A stretch of DNA of 64,000 nt from Echinococcus granulosus (GCF_000524195.1 NW_020170535.1:62001-126000), one strand, 5' to 3'. Positions 23,572 through 37,040 are shown, counted from the stretch's first letter. Translations and numbers: made by a program. The notes: generated by a model from the sequence alone, not told the origin.

Positions 23572-26416
23572 CTGAAGTCGTCGATTTGGCACATCAGATC
23601 GACTCCAAGGCAAAAGGTGCTTGGAGAAGTGGCCAAATAAACACGGTAAGGGACTTCATTCGGGCCAAATAAGTGTGGCGCTGCACCGCGCCAAAAAGCC
23701 CTGAGTACATTTTTGTCATTTTTTTGGGAGCGACAGGGAGAACTGCGAGTAAAAAGCATTTCTGTTCGAAACAAAAGACTCTGCTGTGGTCGAGTCGAGG
23801 CACCACCATCCACCACCTCCCTTTCTCCTTAACCCGCCAGCCCCTGCGCCACCTCTTCGCCTCCCTTCTGCTTGCATTGTCTAGATTTAAATAACTTTTG
23901 TTCTTTTTTTGAGAATGCCACAGCAATTGTTTTTAATGCGAAAGTTGTTGATCTCTGCTTTAGGCGAGAAGGCGGCTGGGCAGTGGAGAACTGCGCAATC
24001 ATGATTAATAGCTGTCTGGTCCGCGTTTTCTTGGCACAACACCAACGCCATTGATGAACCGTTGTTTGGGACTGTTTTCGAACGCAAAGAACCAAAAAAA
24101 TTAAATAGTTCTAGACATCAAATATGAGCTGAAACTGTTTCAGTATTCAGGTCATTAGTTTTGTTAGAACAAAATGAACCAATACCTTAGATTAAGTCTG
24201 GTCGCATCTATGTAAACTGAAAGTTAAAACCTCGTGTCAGTCTCAGGGTCATGGTACAATCATTTTCTAACCGCTTGTCTGCCCAGTCGAAAATCCATGA
24301 ACAAAGTTTTACATAAATCAGGGGTGGAAAAGAAGGAGCAAAACACTAAGTATTTCTGAGGCATATATTAGGTTGTCCTTAGCACACAGGTCAACCGAGG
24401 TAGCCACATGGAAAAACGTGATACTAAACAAGTCATAATAAAAAATACGTTATTTTTGTGCATTTTGGTGATAACTGCTTTGTGTGCAAAAGTAGCTGCA
24501 GTATTCAGAATCCGTAGAGCAGTAGTGATAAATTGAAATAAGAAGTCAGAATCTTAAATTCTGAGTGCAATTTATGGAGAGAGCGAAGTAAAAATATGGT
24601 CAACAAGTGAGTTGCTTAAATGGATGAACACAAAATAAGCTATTTAAATGTTAGGTCCACGAAGATTAATTCATCCATTCTGTTTGCGATGGAAGTTGTT
24701 GAAATCGGTTATAATAAATCTGTGAAGAATACATCATGAACACAACGTTTTTTAAGGCGTCTTAAGGAATTGCCGGCTTGCACATGAGCCGCGTGAGTTT
24801 TTAATCCACGATTTAGGTGAAATGGGAATCTGGTTTGGAGGTGATTTCAAATGCGGAATTAACCCGTTCATGCGCCAATCAGCTAATGAGATCGGAGGTA
24901 TCGGGAATCGATTGGTGAAACTCATTGGTTCAGGAATACCCTGAAAACACAGTAATTATGAGTACGAATCCAAAATTGCACTATTAAAGGAACGAAAAGC
25001 TTTTCTGATAGTACCATTGCCATAATAAAGAAATGAATTTTGACTAGTTACTTCGAACAGAATATTGTCAGTCGGTCACCCGTCAACGTGTCTATCATCA
25101 CTGAACTAACAGAATAACAAAAAATAGTTTTTGCAGTCTGAGGGCAGTGCAGTAGGCCTGCTTGCTCGACATACCCAGCTTGTCACCGGCACGCTTTCAC
25201 TTCACTTCGCGCACTTAGCCCTCCTTTTCCTAGCATTTTTAGCCCATCACGGATGCACTTTAGAGCTGGCATGCAATGCAATGGCTTTTCAATTTACTAT
25301 GGTGAAACACAAGGTGTACTTGTTTTTGGCAGATTCAGTGCAAGTCTTAATGGCACCACAACGTGGGTGTCACCACGTTCCAAACTGATCGTCTACGGAG
25401 GCGCGTCAATATTGGCCAAATTACATCTTCCTTCTCCATCCTGTAGGTGGCTTTCCTTCTTTCCCTATTTCACAGCAGCATTATCCTGCGGCTTCATACC
25501 AAAAAGTGAAAGTTGGTGATACATGCATGATTTTATTTAATTAGACATCATTCAATATGGGGTGAGAGGACTTGTGTTGCTCTACAGTAATTGATCCTCA
25601 TCTTAATTTGTAAAACAGAAATGCAAATTACGATAATTGATCCCCCGCCAATTTAACCTTGTGGTTTCATTGTCAAAACTCGACCTTGTACCCCTCAGGT
25701 TTGGGCCAATTTGGCATCTTTATCCCGCCTACATGTAGTTGAATCCACAGATGTCAAGTTACACATGGATGGATAAGGTTACAGCTCAATCGTTCTTAAT
25801 AGACAATGAAGTCTCTCTTTTAGTAAGGTTAACACCCCAATAGTTACAAAGTCTGGGACTGATAATTACATCAAACGCCCTTTAAGTGGTTTAATTAGCT
25901 ATCCTTGTAATTTAATTACGGATAATTGAGTGTTATTTTATGACTCTTGACCCCATCATATTTATAAGGTATTTTAAGGATTTCTTGTCATTACTGAAAA
26001 TTCTATTCAATATCCCCCTGGCTTATGAATACCCAGAGGAAATATTTGGCAGGGGATGGGGCATGCCAAGGTACACTTTGATTAGTTTAGTTATTCAATA
26101 AAGAAATGGTTCTTAAAGGAATAAATGCAATGTAAGCAGAAAGGGAGGTAGTTTGGGCATATGGTGCTTAGTAGTGGGTGTGTTGATCGTGGTTTCACAC
26201 CCCCCTATCGTGCAAGGGAATCTCACAGCGATTCGATTATCGATAAATCGATTCTCCTTAGAAGTTAGGTGCAACATAGCCCTGTTTTTTGGGCCCTTCC
26301 TTGCTTTTGCATCGGAGCCATCAAAAACGGTAGATTAGAGGCTAATCAGACCACACAATACCGTGTTTGAGGGCCAGAGTTGGTGGGCTTTTGAAGCATC
26401 ATTAAATGTAGAAAAA

Positions 26417-26417
26417 A
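26417..26417. other. Single undetermined base
   Basis: One n after an A run, in non-coding sequence. Confidence 0.95.
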
Positions 26418-28559
26418 NCGGGCAGGATGTTGGTAGTAAAGGGCCTCATCCTAACTTTCAAATGTCACTGGTTTTGATCAAATTTGTAGAGGTTACTTAA
26501 GCTTGTTTATAAGGGAAAATGCATTATCCACTGGTCTTGAACTGACCTTAGATAAGTTAAAATTATGATGAATGTACATAAACCTTCCATGAATTAGTGT
26601 TCACACATAGGCATGTACCAACTTTTCTCTGGAATACCTATTCTAATTGCGATTTCAGTGGGTGACTGACTGGTGACTGCCAAGTCGAAATAGACATCGC
26701 CTTCCAGCCTTTCCTCCTTCCTCGTCCATTTTTTGCTAATAAGCCGATTAAAGTTATAAATTCACACCTCACAGCCAATTGCCTTTCAGTGTCTCACAAA
26801 TCAATACGGTTTTATTGGTATCAACTCGTTGTGATGACTGTATAGGCGTGTAGGTGAAGCAGACATTTTGTGTAAACAAGCACACCTAGAAGCGAAATTC
26901 CCATGCCTTACCCTAGCCTCACATCTACAGGCAACAATGCGTCATTCGATTGGTTTCCACATGACGCAATATAATCACCGTCTACAGTGGTGCCTACAAC
27001 AACCACAATGAGACGTGCCACCTCTGGCAGACATGTCCAATAGCCCTGTCTGACTTCACGTTATTAGGTGGAGTAGGTTTGCACAATCACTCGGTCTGAG
27101 TTCTGCGCATGGATCAAGCAAACCCACCGCCAAAGGGACCAACCGCTCTTTTGTAACCCCAGAAGATTTCGATGACAGTTAAAAATATTGGCATAGTTAC
27201 CAAAATTTGCAAAAATTCTACGCTGAGGGTGATAATAGTGGTGAAAATCGATTTTATGGATTTTTTTGAGTGCCGTACCCCTTTCGGTTCCGTGCGGTCT
27301 AAACAAAGAGTGAAGAGACTTCAGATAAAGCAAACTGGAGGCCGATTTACTGTTATTGACTGAGAAAAGCGGATGTTAAATTCTAGATATGCCTTGGCAT
27401 TTATTTACGACGTACATATTTCCTTCCTAATATTTAAAGCAGCAGTCTATGGAATGTTCACTCTCCCACGACAGAATAAAATTATTAATTGAAGACGACT
27501 TTACTTCCAAGGCTTGGGTTTGCATCAATTCTGATTTACCATTGCGTCTGGTCAGTTTATGCCGATGTCTTGGTTACCATCAGGCTATGAAAGGAGTATT
27601 TAGATGCTAGAAGGCAATAAAAGCATGCATTTTTAATACCGCCTCACGCATTTTCATAGAACGCAATGCAGACCAATAATGCAAATGTTCTTGTTTGCAC
27701 ATGTGAGACCTCCAGGTCGGGCGACGAACGTGTAAAAACCAAGGTTTAAAGTACACTAAAATGCTTTTAGGGTCACTACCACGTGTCGGGTTCGAGGTCA
27801 GACAAACCAGCAGGTTAAATCGCCAACCTTAACATTGGACTGCCGGGGTAGGCCTAGGACCTTTTATCCTTAAATTAGGTCACCTCGTGTGCGGTGGATA
27901 CGTTCCAATTTTCGCAAGCGCGTGTACATTCACTCAGGGAGGCGTGATGGTGACAAGTGAATGTCTTAAAACTGAGATCAGAGACTTGGTGAACATCACC
28001 ACCACTACCAGAGTGAGGGTTGAGATGTTTTACCTGGTAGTTAGTTACCAGTATTTCGGAGGATTGAACTTGGCCATAAATGAGAGGTGTTTCACTGGTA
28101 GTTATTTCCATTAGCACAAGGCGAAGTGCCAAACTCGCATCACAGGTACCATGACAAGCCGAGGATTCGGATTGACAGCCAGGTTCCACGACAATAAAAT
28201 AAATTACCATGATGTTGATAGATGATAGGCTTTGGGGTGTGCTACTTTACACGCTTAGAGTTTTGACGCTCCTGTGCGTCACAGCGGTGAGGGACATTTA
28301 TTTCTTGAAGGCTAATAGCTGCCGAATCGGAAGTGTTTCGTTGGAAAAATTAAACTGCGATGCAAATCCAAATGAAAATTTGAATATTTTAGAAAGAATG
28401 AAAAAAAGACAATTTGTTTGGTTTAAAATTAGGGGGAAAGAGGTAAGCTGAATTGAAAGGAGGGAAAATGGTGAATAGCGGCGAAAAAGGGGAACTTTTG
28501 GTCTACGAACAGAAGCAGAAGCTTCGATGAAAATGCCACAACGTCCATGCTGAACCGCT

Positions 28560-29160
28560 GCAAAAGTGCAAAGCTAAATCACCAGGGCGCGCCAATCACC
28601 AACGTGCTCGGTGCGTTCACGTGCGTGCATACGCGCGTCTGTCTGTGGTGACCTAAGCTATTCAGGACAATCGATGGCTTTTCCGGCCTTTTGATTGGCT
28701 AGAATGTGAATATGGCTGCCAGGATAGTGTGCGCGTATGCCTGCGTAGAAGGTCACCAGACGGACACACTAAGTCTGTTAAATCATACGTCTGCTGCACG
28801 TATGCACGCGCCTACATCTCTTTCGTGTCTGCTTCTGCTGCTATTTGACCAACGACAGTCTAGCCTTCAGTTGCAACGTACGCACACACATTGGTGGATG
28901 CGCAAGCACATCCACGCACGCACGCTCATGCACACGTACGCACGCACAACACGCAAGATGCACGCGGGCTGTGCGCACACACGCTTTTTGTGAAGGGTGA
29001 TATCTGCACGCGTAGTGCGCCACTCCGGTCTAATACAATTATAGCGGTATTTTGCCGTGCCAACCTGCTGCTATTCTCTCTTTTTGACCCCCAAACGAAC
29101 TCACACACACACTCCCTCTCCTGGACTACTTTCTTCACCTACCTTCTTGACAAATCTCTC
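28560..29160 (+). promoter_or_regulatory. CpG- and CA/CGCA-rich segment upstream of SKI, probable promoter region
   Basis: Base composition changes from AT-rich to rich in CG dinucleotides and ACGC/CACA tracts directly before the SKI coding region. No exon is convincing here. The open frames are low-complexity Cys/His/Arg/Thr products of the ACGC repeats. The position argues for promoter and 5' leader sequence; this is inference from composition only. Confidence 0.4.
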
Positions 29161-29163
29161 ATG

Positions 29164-29171
29164 TATATAAA
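29164..29171 (+). promoter_or_regulatory. TATA-like box upstream of SKI
   Basis: TATATAAA lies 34 bp before the SKI start codon. If it directs initiation, the 5' UTR would be only about 10 nt, so it may instead lie inside a longer leader. It falls within a 15-codon upstream reading frame (29161-29208). Confidence 0.35.
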
Positions 29172-29204
29172 CAAGCCGCCTCTGGGATTTCACCAGACTC
29201 CGCA

Positions 29205-32200
29205 ATGACACAGGCAGCTTCGTTTTCGGACAAGACTAACCCAATGAACCCTCTTATACCTCGTAATCTCTGCCGGCAAATGGATGGGGTAACTAACGGG
29301 GCTCCTCTCCCCAATCCACTCACAGCTGTTAGTTTTCTCCCCGATTCTGTGCGACTTCCCGCGGAAATTGAGGCCTCCTATCTCAACCTCCTTGCTATGA
29401 ATTCTCACATTCTCTCGCCTTTTGCAAGACAACTTCTGCTAGGAAATCGAAACATTTCCAATCTCAATACGAAAAGACCTCTCGTTCCACCCCCACCACC
29501 TCAAACAATCACCAATTTTCCCAGTCAAGCATCTAGCTCTACGATTCCTTCCTCTACTTCTGTTTCCTCCTCCTGCTCCTCATTCTCCCTACCGAGACCC
29601 CACGAAATAGAAGAGACAGGTGAACTGGTCTACAGTATCGTTGAAGGCGAAAAAGTGATGGGTTTCAACGTCTGGGGTGAAGTTCGTCTCTGTCTGCCGC
29701 ATTTGCTACGGTTTGTTCTCAACGATGTAGATATCGACGAGATCGGACAGGCCATTTCAAAACTGCGCATTGCCTGCACTAAATGCTCCCCCCGCCAACT
29801 AGCCATGCTGCATGGATGCAACGCTCTACCGAGTGAGGTTACTTCATGTGGGCTGATTCGGAAGAGCGACGCCGAGCGGATGCTAAAGTTTCTGCGATCT
29901 TCGCGTCGAAGACCTACTCTAGCTGACGCCTGCCCAAATATCGATACAGCTAATGGAAGGGCCTTTATTTCGGAGCAGACCAACAGTGGCAAATCGACTG
30001 AGGAGAGAGACGCAACTCTCGGGAGCTTCATCGACGTGCGACACGACTGCTTTGGGACGCAGAGAGGCCGAGTTTATCCACACCTCTACAACTCCGTCAC
30101 CTCGCCGTGCATAGTCTGTCGAACGTGCAATAAGCTCTTCTCACCGCAGGATTTCGTCGGTCACACGCACTCCGTCAATGAGTCGGATGGTTGTTGCCAC
30201 TGGGGTTTTGATTCCACGAATTGGCGATCCTACCTTCAACTTGACATCGACTCAGTTGGTCGACAGAAGAAGGTAAAACGTGAGAGTAGCGAGTCTGGGG
30301 AGGAGGAAAATCCCGATGTTCGCACCTACCGTGCTCTTAGGGATTTCAAGGTCAAGTTTCTTAAGGTAAGACAATGTATAATAGTGGGTACACTAGGAGG
30401 TCTAATGTTATTTTTTTATACTTTACATATGTTTAGTATCTTCCCATTGCCAGTCAATATGTTCATAAATGCAAATGTGCTTGATAGTTTAGTGAAACTA
30501 ATATTTGACCAATTTCCCGATGGATGACGCAGAGGTGGTGAATAACTTCCCTCTCCCCTCTGCCACCCGGCATGTCATGACATTCGATTGACGTGTTGGC
30601 CCGCTGTAGGCGTGGAGGTGACCGGATTTATAGACGCGTTTCTTACTCACCCCAGTAGGTGGGTGGATGGGTAGATGGATGTTTTCCATCTTGCTAATTT
30701 AGCCACCAGTGCTCCTGTGCCTTCGCTTTGTTGGAGGCCCTTCTGTATACCCTGGACAGCGGGGTTTGACAGTGCAGCGTCCCCCTCTTGGCCACAATGC
30801 TGAAAAGTTACAATTAACTACCACTCCGCTACCTCGTCATTTTGTGCTATTCTAGCCTCTGCATTTACCGAACGAAATCACAAAGATTGTACCTGGACTG
30901 GAGGGACACAAGACTGATGCAAAAAAGCAGCAGCTGCTCCAGGCTTCTTCAAATGAGGCTCAGCCTCTTGACTGCTCTACGAACAAGCCTCCAAGCACGC
31001 CATCTTCCTCTACTGCTCCCGATGTCCTCCGACCTGCTCCGGAGGATCAACAACAAGCTCCAGACGACACTCGACTAGAAATCCGCCTGCGTCCTAATCT
31101 CAAAATCCGTCGACTTTGGGCACCGCATCAGGGTCGTCTGCGCATTCCCAATCCCCCAAAACTCATATCCGATTGGTTCGTGGGCTCAATATTTTGCTTT
31201 GTAGTTCTGTTAATTGGTATAAAAATTTGTTTTTTCCACTTTAATGTTTAGTCCTCGAGGTCCAAAGCCTCGGAATTTGTCCTCCGGCCCACCGGTTCTC
31301 CTAGATCCCAGTTGCATAGTAACCAAAGATTCCGCTCAACTCTATGGTCGTGATTTCATTCCAAACGTCTGTTTGAAACCTGTGACCACCCCGGCATCGA
31401 CAGGGCCGGGTGGACAATCACAGCTGCACCTTTCGAGAAGCCTCCCCAGCGTTCCCTCCAACGAGGATATAGTCGCCTCAGCGGCAGAGAAGCGCCTCTC
31501 TGAAGCAGATCTCTTTCCCGATTTGAAAGCCCCTGGCGGTCATCGGAGTAGGCCAATCCTTCGCGGCTCGGGCATTCCACTGTCCGCGGATTTCAATCTC
31601 TTTCAGCACTCCAACCAGGGACTTAATTCTATCGACAGCTCGCCCGCGAGAGCACGACACTCCAGTTCCGCACACGATGCTGCGGTACTAGCCCTCTCGA
31701 ACCCCCTCGATTTGCATAAACGGTGTGCCACGGAAGAGGTGCTCCGATGTCCCTCGGTTGACTCTGCGCCCGCCCCGCCCTTCCACGGACAGCTGAGTCG
31801 AACCACCTCTGACCCAGAGATCAATATCTCTGCCGTCCGATCAGGTGTGAAGCGGGGACACACGGGTTCCTGGTCGTTAACACCCGCCTCCTCCAGCATT
31901 TCTCCCTCACGAAGGAAGCGTCTGTTGGAGACGACGGGGACGAGTAGGGAGGATCAAGTCCACGCAATCAGTAAGTCAGTCTTTCTCCTCATCGAATGTG
32001 TGTGGATGTGCATTTATGCTTTTGTAGATCCATAGGCTTTTACGGCATGTGCCAAACCGACTGCTAGGTTTTTTCGGTCAATTACTTTTTCTTTTTTTCT
32101 TTCTGATTGTGTGCAGGTGTATGTGTGTGCGATTGTGTGCAGGATTCAGTGTATTTGCGTTTCTTAGTCGGTGGCAAAAGCCAGAAAAGCTCGCACTTCA

Positions 32201-35200
32201 TTAACCGGCGGAAAAAAAATCGCTTGGGTATTTTACCCTTTGCTGTGTGCTCAAAAATCGGTCATACCTTGACTTGTACCGATAAGGCCGCTGTGATCGG
32301 ACCTTTTCACAGCTCTTCGGTTCAGCCTCACCACACAGCAAATCACCCACCCACGTGCTCATTATTTGGACCGATGATGAAATGTTTAGATGCACTAGGG
32401 GGAATTTCATAAGTTCATGCTAAGGCATTCAATTTTTGTGATTTTTAAGTGTTTTGTAGATAGTTTTTTTAACATGGTAGGAGTGAAGCGATCCATGCCT
32501 CTGCAAGATAAACCGATTCTCAAACTCCCAACAGCCACCTTTCATTTCGATTTAGTAAGTTTTAGAATTCTTTCTCCGTCTAGTAAACAGGCAGAGGCAA
32601 TTCTGTATTTGGGTATTGAAAAATCAAATTTTGACATGTGTAAGAGACTTGCAAGTTGCTTTTTTTTGATTTGCTTCCAAGCCAAAATTCCAATATATGT
32701 AACCGATCTCTTTGTCAAGCTTACCTAGTACTCGGAGTTACATTGAATACTTTCTGGACAGTTAAACTTCCTCACGTAGTCGGAATAAACCTTTGTGACG
32801 GATCTGCTGCTTCCTGTTTTTGTCTTAGATGCTTTTGAAGGGGTTAATTAGGTGTAATACTTATTGATTTTTAAGGGCCATTGACATTTTAGTTGATTGG
32901 AGTTTAATCACCTTGCCAAACTAAATTTAATTCGTCCCTAAAGACGGCTTCCTTTGATTCCTTTTCTCACGCTTTGACATTACTCAGTGCAAATGATAGC
33001 GTCCTTGAGACGAACCAAAAGTGGGCTCCTAGTAGCGAGACACGGATCCCGTGTGTGTAGGTGCGTGTCTCAGGTAGCTACATAATCAACTACGCGTTAA
33101 ACTCGAGTTCGTGTGAAGAGCAGGCATTCATAGGACCAGTCACCTGCTACTTGAACCTGTCTGAAGCGAGAGAGGTTTTCTCCCCTCCAGAGCTTCATTA
33201 TTGCTTATATTGGAGCACAGTATCCATTCGGAAATGGTTCACTGATCCGAAGTTGATTATTTTGCTTTTCGCATTACCTGAGGGGATGTAACCCTTTTCA
33301 CGTTTCCATTTGTTTTTCTTTTGCCATTCAGAACGAATGTAAATGTACTTAAAGTATCCTGGCTCCACAGAAATTACCATATTCGCATGGCATGGGAACA
33401 TCTGACTCAGAACCACTGTGCTCCTATTTCACTACGCAATCCGTTAATGGCGGGCACTTAATTAAGCGGACTTTGGGCAGCTGTACCGCTGCTGCCACCG
33501 CTGTTTGTTGATTAAATTTCCCATCACTTCTACTAGGAAAAAACTCATTACTAGTCTGGTAATACGCCTCTATTTCCTAATAAATGGTAGGTGAGCTTGG
33601 GAATTTTTGAGCAGCAAGTGTGCATGACGTGTGTGCATCTCTGTGTGTGTGTTTGGTGGTCGTAACTTTAGCGTCACCATGATGTAATCAAATTCACATT
33701 TACACACATACACACAAAGACTGATGCAACGTGCGAGGGCGAGGACTAATAGCCTTTATTCCCTACTTGCAGAGTCGGTTGAAAACAGACGTCCAACCAC
33801 TACGGAAGAATCCTCTCTCCACCAGTTACAGCACCAGTCCCAGAACTGGTTTTCAAACGACTCCTTGTCGAGCCAAACCACTCCTGAAATGCTTATCAAT
33901 CTGGCAACTGACGCCAATCCCCGGATCCCCAACATTATTGCCCACTGGACCAGCACACTGGAGCGTATCAATCAGTTCTGCAATTCTATTGTCCCCACCG
34001 ACGAGTCGGCTAAACGTCGCTTCGACATTGAGCGGCAGAAGTTGATGGTGGATCTAAATATTCTCCGTGAGAAGAACCTCCTTGACCTGTCCATGGTCCT
34101 GAAGGATAACAAGAGGCTCTGGAAGGTAAGCGTCCTGTTCAATTTCAAGCCAATGAAGTGAAACAGTTCGATTGCAATGTTTATACTACATAGAACTGCT
34201 TCTTTGCTTAATCGTCACAGCGAGAACCTTCAGTTGTTATGCAACGACATTTAAAAGTACACGGGGTGACGACGTTGTACTGCACCGCATTGCACTGCAT
34301 TTGCAATTAGCGGTAAAGCTTTTAGAAAAAACAAGCGATGCACTTGTGTTGCACAACGAGGCACGGTGGGTATGGCATAGAAACATGTGAGTAGGAGCCC
34401 TCTGAGGTCTTTTGCCCTCTTCGTGTGTGATCTTGCCTAGGCACATTCTAGTGGCTCACAGAGCGAGGGTTTGAGTTGCTAGCGTGGGTAGGCGGACACT
34501 CCTGGGAAGCAAGAGGTGTGCGATACACAACGCACATACGGGTTCTTGTAACGAGTAGGCGCTGGCCTATGAGACCGTAGCTTGCTAATGAGTCACCACA
34601 TGTGCTATATACGCCGCACCGAGCCTGTGTGTGTGCATGCGTGCATCCCCTCTCTTCATGCTGGCGGTGATGTCTAATACTCGGGACCTGCGCTACATCT
34701 TCTTGTGCACCGTGCAACCGATTGTGAGCGTACGCACGCACGCTGCGGACTTGCTTCGTTATATTGTGCCGCCGGTTTGAACGTCACTCAAATCCACGCC
34801 TCTGTGTGTGTGTGTGTGTGTGTGCGTACGTGTGTGTACGTATTACCCCACAGCTGGAAAAAAATCGATATCTTCGGGTTCGCGACACTGCCTCCGCACA
34901 GCACCTGTGTAAGTGCAGCCGCGCAAACCGAAAATCGATAACTTGAGGTTCTAGGTTGGGAATAGGAGGAAAGGTAAGAATCCACAGCCAGGTTGGCTGT
35001 GTGGACTTGGACTCCCGTGGGTGTTCTCGAAATTCCGTTCACATTCTAGCAGTGCGCAGGTAGAGTTGGTGGGGCTACGCTTCCGTCCCCAATGCTGGAC
35101 GTTAAGCCTCGTTTTCGGTCAGGCTTTTGTAAACGGTCTCTCCCTTTGTGTATGTGCGCGGGCGGTTCGAGATATTGGACAATGGGAAGGCTAAGTGGGT

Positions 35201-37040
35201 CACCTGCTTATGTACGCCTGTGTGTGCGCACGTACACCCACACACAAGTCGGCCGTGCATCTGTCCTCTGACGATTGCGGGCTTGTGTGGAGGCATTCTG
35301 ACAATCCGTTGTCTTGGTCCTAGCTCCTGACGGACGTCCTTCTGCTAACTGGCGCCTCTCCTTCCCTCACTCCCAACACTCTTGCGCCGCCTTGCGGAGT
35401 CATTCCCGGAGTGGCCGATGTTGATCAGATTACCAGACTGATAAATCTGCTCCAAGGGTTCAAACCGAAGGTTACTGGCTCTGAAGTATGTAAAATCATT
35501 CCTTATTTTTAGATTTAAAAATCCACAGAAAATTTATTTGAAATTAAACGTTTAGTCGAGCCAAGGTAGCCACACCAATTGACCAGCTAACCAATCACTC
35601 AATAGTCCTTGTTGGGTGTCTGTGTGTACGAGTTTGCGAAGCGAGTTCCAGTTTTACCTATTTCTTTCAATCCTCTGATTTGCTTTGTTTTGAAATCTGC
35701 TGTCAGGGTAGATGTGTGTACACACCAACTTGCTGGAATGGATCCAGGTATTGATCGCCACATTCAATTACGCATTTGGTTTTTGTGCGTGTGCACGCGT
35801 TCGCACGAGATCCGATGTCAGTGTGGTACGCATACAATCCTGCACAAGTGTCACTGTAATTTCAGCAACATTGTGCTCAAAATCTAAGTTAAAAAAATTA
35901 TAATGGATTCAAGGTTGGCTAGAGAATTGTGAGCTTGTCTATGAGTTCGTCTAGTGGTTGTCCAATTACTTTTCAGGAGTCAAATCGAATAATGACTCCG
36001 GAACTCCTAACGCAATATTATTTTCTGCAGTAGCTCCTAGCTTTAGGTAAGAATGAATAACCAACTGGATTGACGTCTGAGTGTGTGAATATTGAATTTG
36101 GGTTCTCATCTCGTCTGAAAACCGCGTCAACACAGTGAACGGTATTTTCCAATGGTATTTCCCAAAAAGGAAAGGTCATGTGGTCCCCCCACTTCTTTTC
36201 CAGGCTACTCTTCCCTTTCATCTTATTTGATGGGCAAAGAAAGCATTCAACTCCTCCCAGTACTCATGAATTCCGGCAGGATTCTTATATCGGCATACAC
36301 AGGTTGATGGGGACGTTAAAACTCATCGAGGAAGACGAAGGATCATGCTTAACCAGGTGTCGTTTAAGTTGCCCCTGAAGATCTGGTAAGAGTTGCGCAT
36401 GCAAAGAATCGTAATGAAAATATTCGGGGGAACTGGGAGGCGAGTAATGCAAGCAGCTTGAGGTGATCTTCATGTCACCATTGTAGGCGTCGAATTGCAG
36501 ATGACAGAATAGATCTGGACAATCGCTGTAATATCGAACATCAAGAATTTTAGGAAGTTACGCAAAATCAATTGCTTTTTCCACCTTAATCTGATTTCAT
36601 AACAGCATGAAGTGGTAGTGACGTGGTAACAATCGGGAATGAACCGGCTGGAGGTAGACATTTTTGAAGATGGCAATGATAAGCTGCTTCACTTAATGGT
36701 TGTATCAGAGTGCAAGATGCAGCAGAACTTCTGCATTGTTTGGAACCTATTATTTGTCTCCTCATCTCAGAATTTCCGACAATCTGCTTCCATGGCGGTC
36801 ACGGAGTATCAACTGAACGAGCGGAATCGACAATTTTGGCCACCCTCAAACATCGGCTATCGATCAGCCACTCCAGAAATGCTTCCCACGACATTCCCCT
36901 CCGTGCGGACAAGCAGCCTAGCAACCGCTGCCAACGGAGCCGAGAGTCCACCACTTTCCTCCGGTGACTTCCTGCTGCCCTCCAAGCGCCAACGCCTATT
37001 TCGACATTCCTACTCAGCCAGCAGCAACCTCAATCCCTGA
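29205..37040 (+). CDS. SKI: SKI/SnoN-family transcriptional co-repressor, 994 aa, six coding exons
   Basis: Nuclear co-repressor expected to bind SMAD4 and dampen TGF-beta/activin signalling. Exons: 29205-30365, 30856-31175, 31252-31970, 33773-34125, 35324-35485, 36771-37040. Junction phases 0, 2, 1, 0 and 0 all agree, with GT-AG at every intron (490, 76, 1802, 1198 and 1285 bp). Exon 1 holds both diagnostic domains. The Ski/Sno/Dac homology domain lies at about residues 138-232 (GEVRLCLP, SCGLIRKSDAER). The SMAD4-binding zinc domain lies at about 278-345 (DCFGTQRG, PCIVCRTC, CHWGFDSTNWR). Its candidate zinc ligands are among C302, C305, C308, H320, H322, C330/C331 and H332. The remainder is Ser/Pro-rich, with basic clusters (SRRKR in exon 3, SKRQR in exon 6) and a charged helical stretch in exon 4 that may replace the vertebrate coiled coil. 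The start is the first ATG after an in-frame TGA at 29148. Intron 2 has a weak donor (GTTCGT). The protein is longer than human SKI (728 aa). SKI versus SnoN paralogy cannot be decided here. Confidence 0.95.
34802..34824 (+). repeat. SKI: (TG)n microsatellite in SKI intron 4
   Basis: About eleven TG units within the 1198 bp intron between SKI coding exons 4 and 5. The surrounding intron is rich in CGTACG and GTGTGT tracts. Confidence 0.8.

Larger units (their letters stand above)
22851..28559. other. Unresolved sequence between the minus-strand gene and SKI
   Basis: Contains GC-richer patches (22.3-22.9, 23.3-24.1 and 25.1-25.5 kb) that could hold 5' exons or promoters of the minus-strand gene. 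A CAG|GTAAAA donor on the minus strand near 28035 closes an open frame (ending TSETPLIYGQVQ and following residues), but no acceptor supports it. Nothing firm is seen. Confidence 0.4.

Noticed and set aside
23451..23926. Overlapping 110- and 121-codon minus-strand frames
   Set aside because: Low-complexity Cys/Val/Thr runs from CA/GT repeats and no consistent splice sites.
29630..30031. 133-codon frame antisense to SKI exon 1
   Set aside because: Shadow of the GC-rich, well-supported SKI coding strand, which contains conserved domains in the same interval.
30366..30527. Hydrophobic extension of SKI exon 1 ending at 30527
   Set aside because: Follows a consensus donor (AAG|GTAAGA). The hydrophobicity comes from T-rich intron sequence. 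The next exon fits in phase.
31176..31251. Membrane-helix-like C-terminus if SKI intron 2 were retained
   Set aside because: T-rich short intron. Excision gives an in-phase join to a long coding exon, whereas retention truncates the protein.
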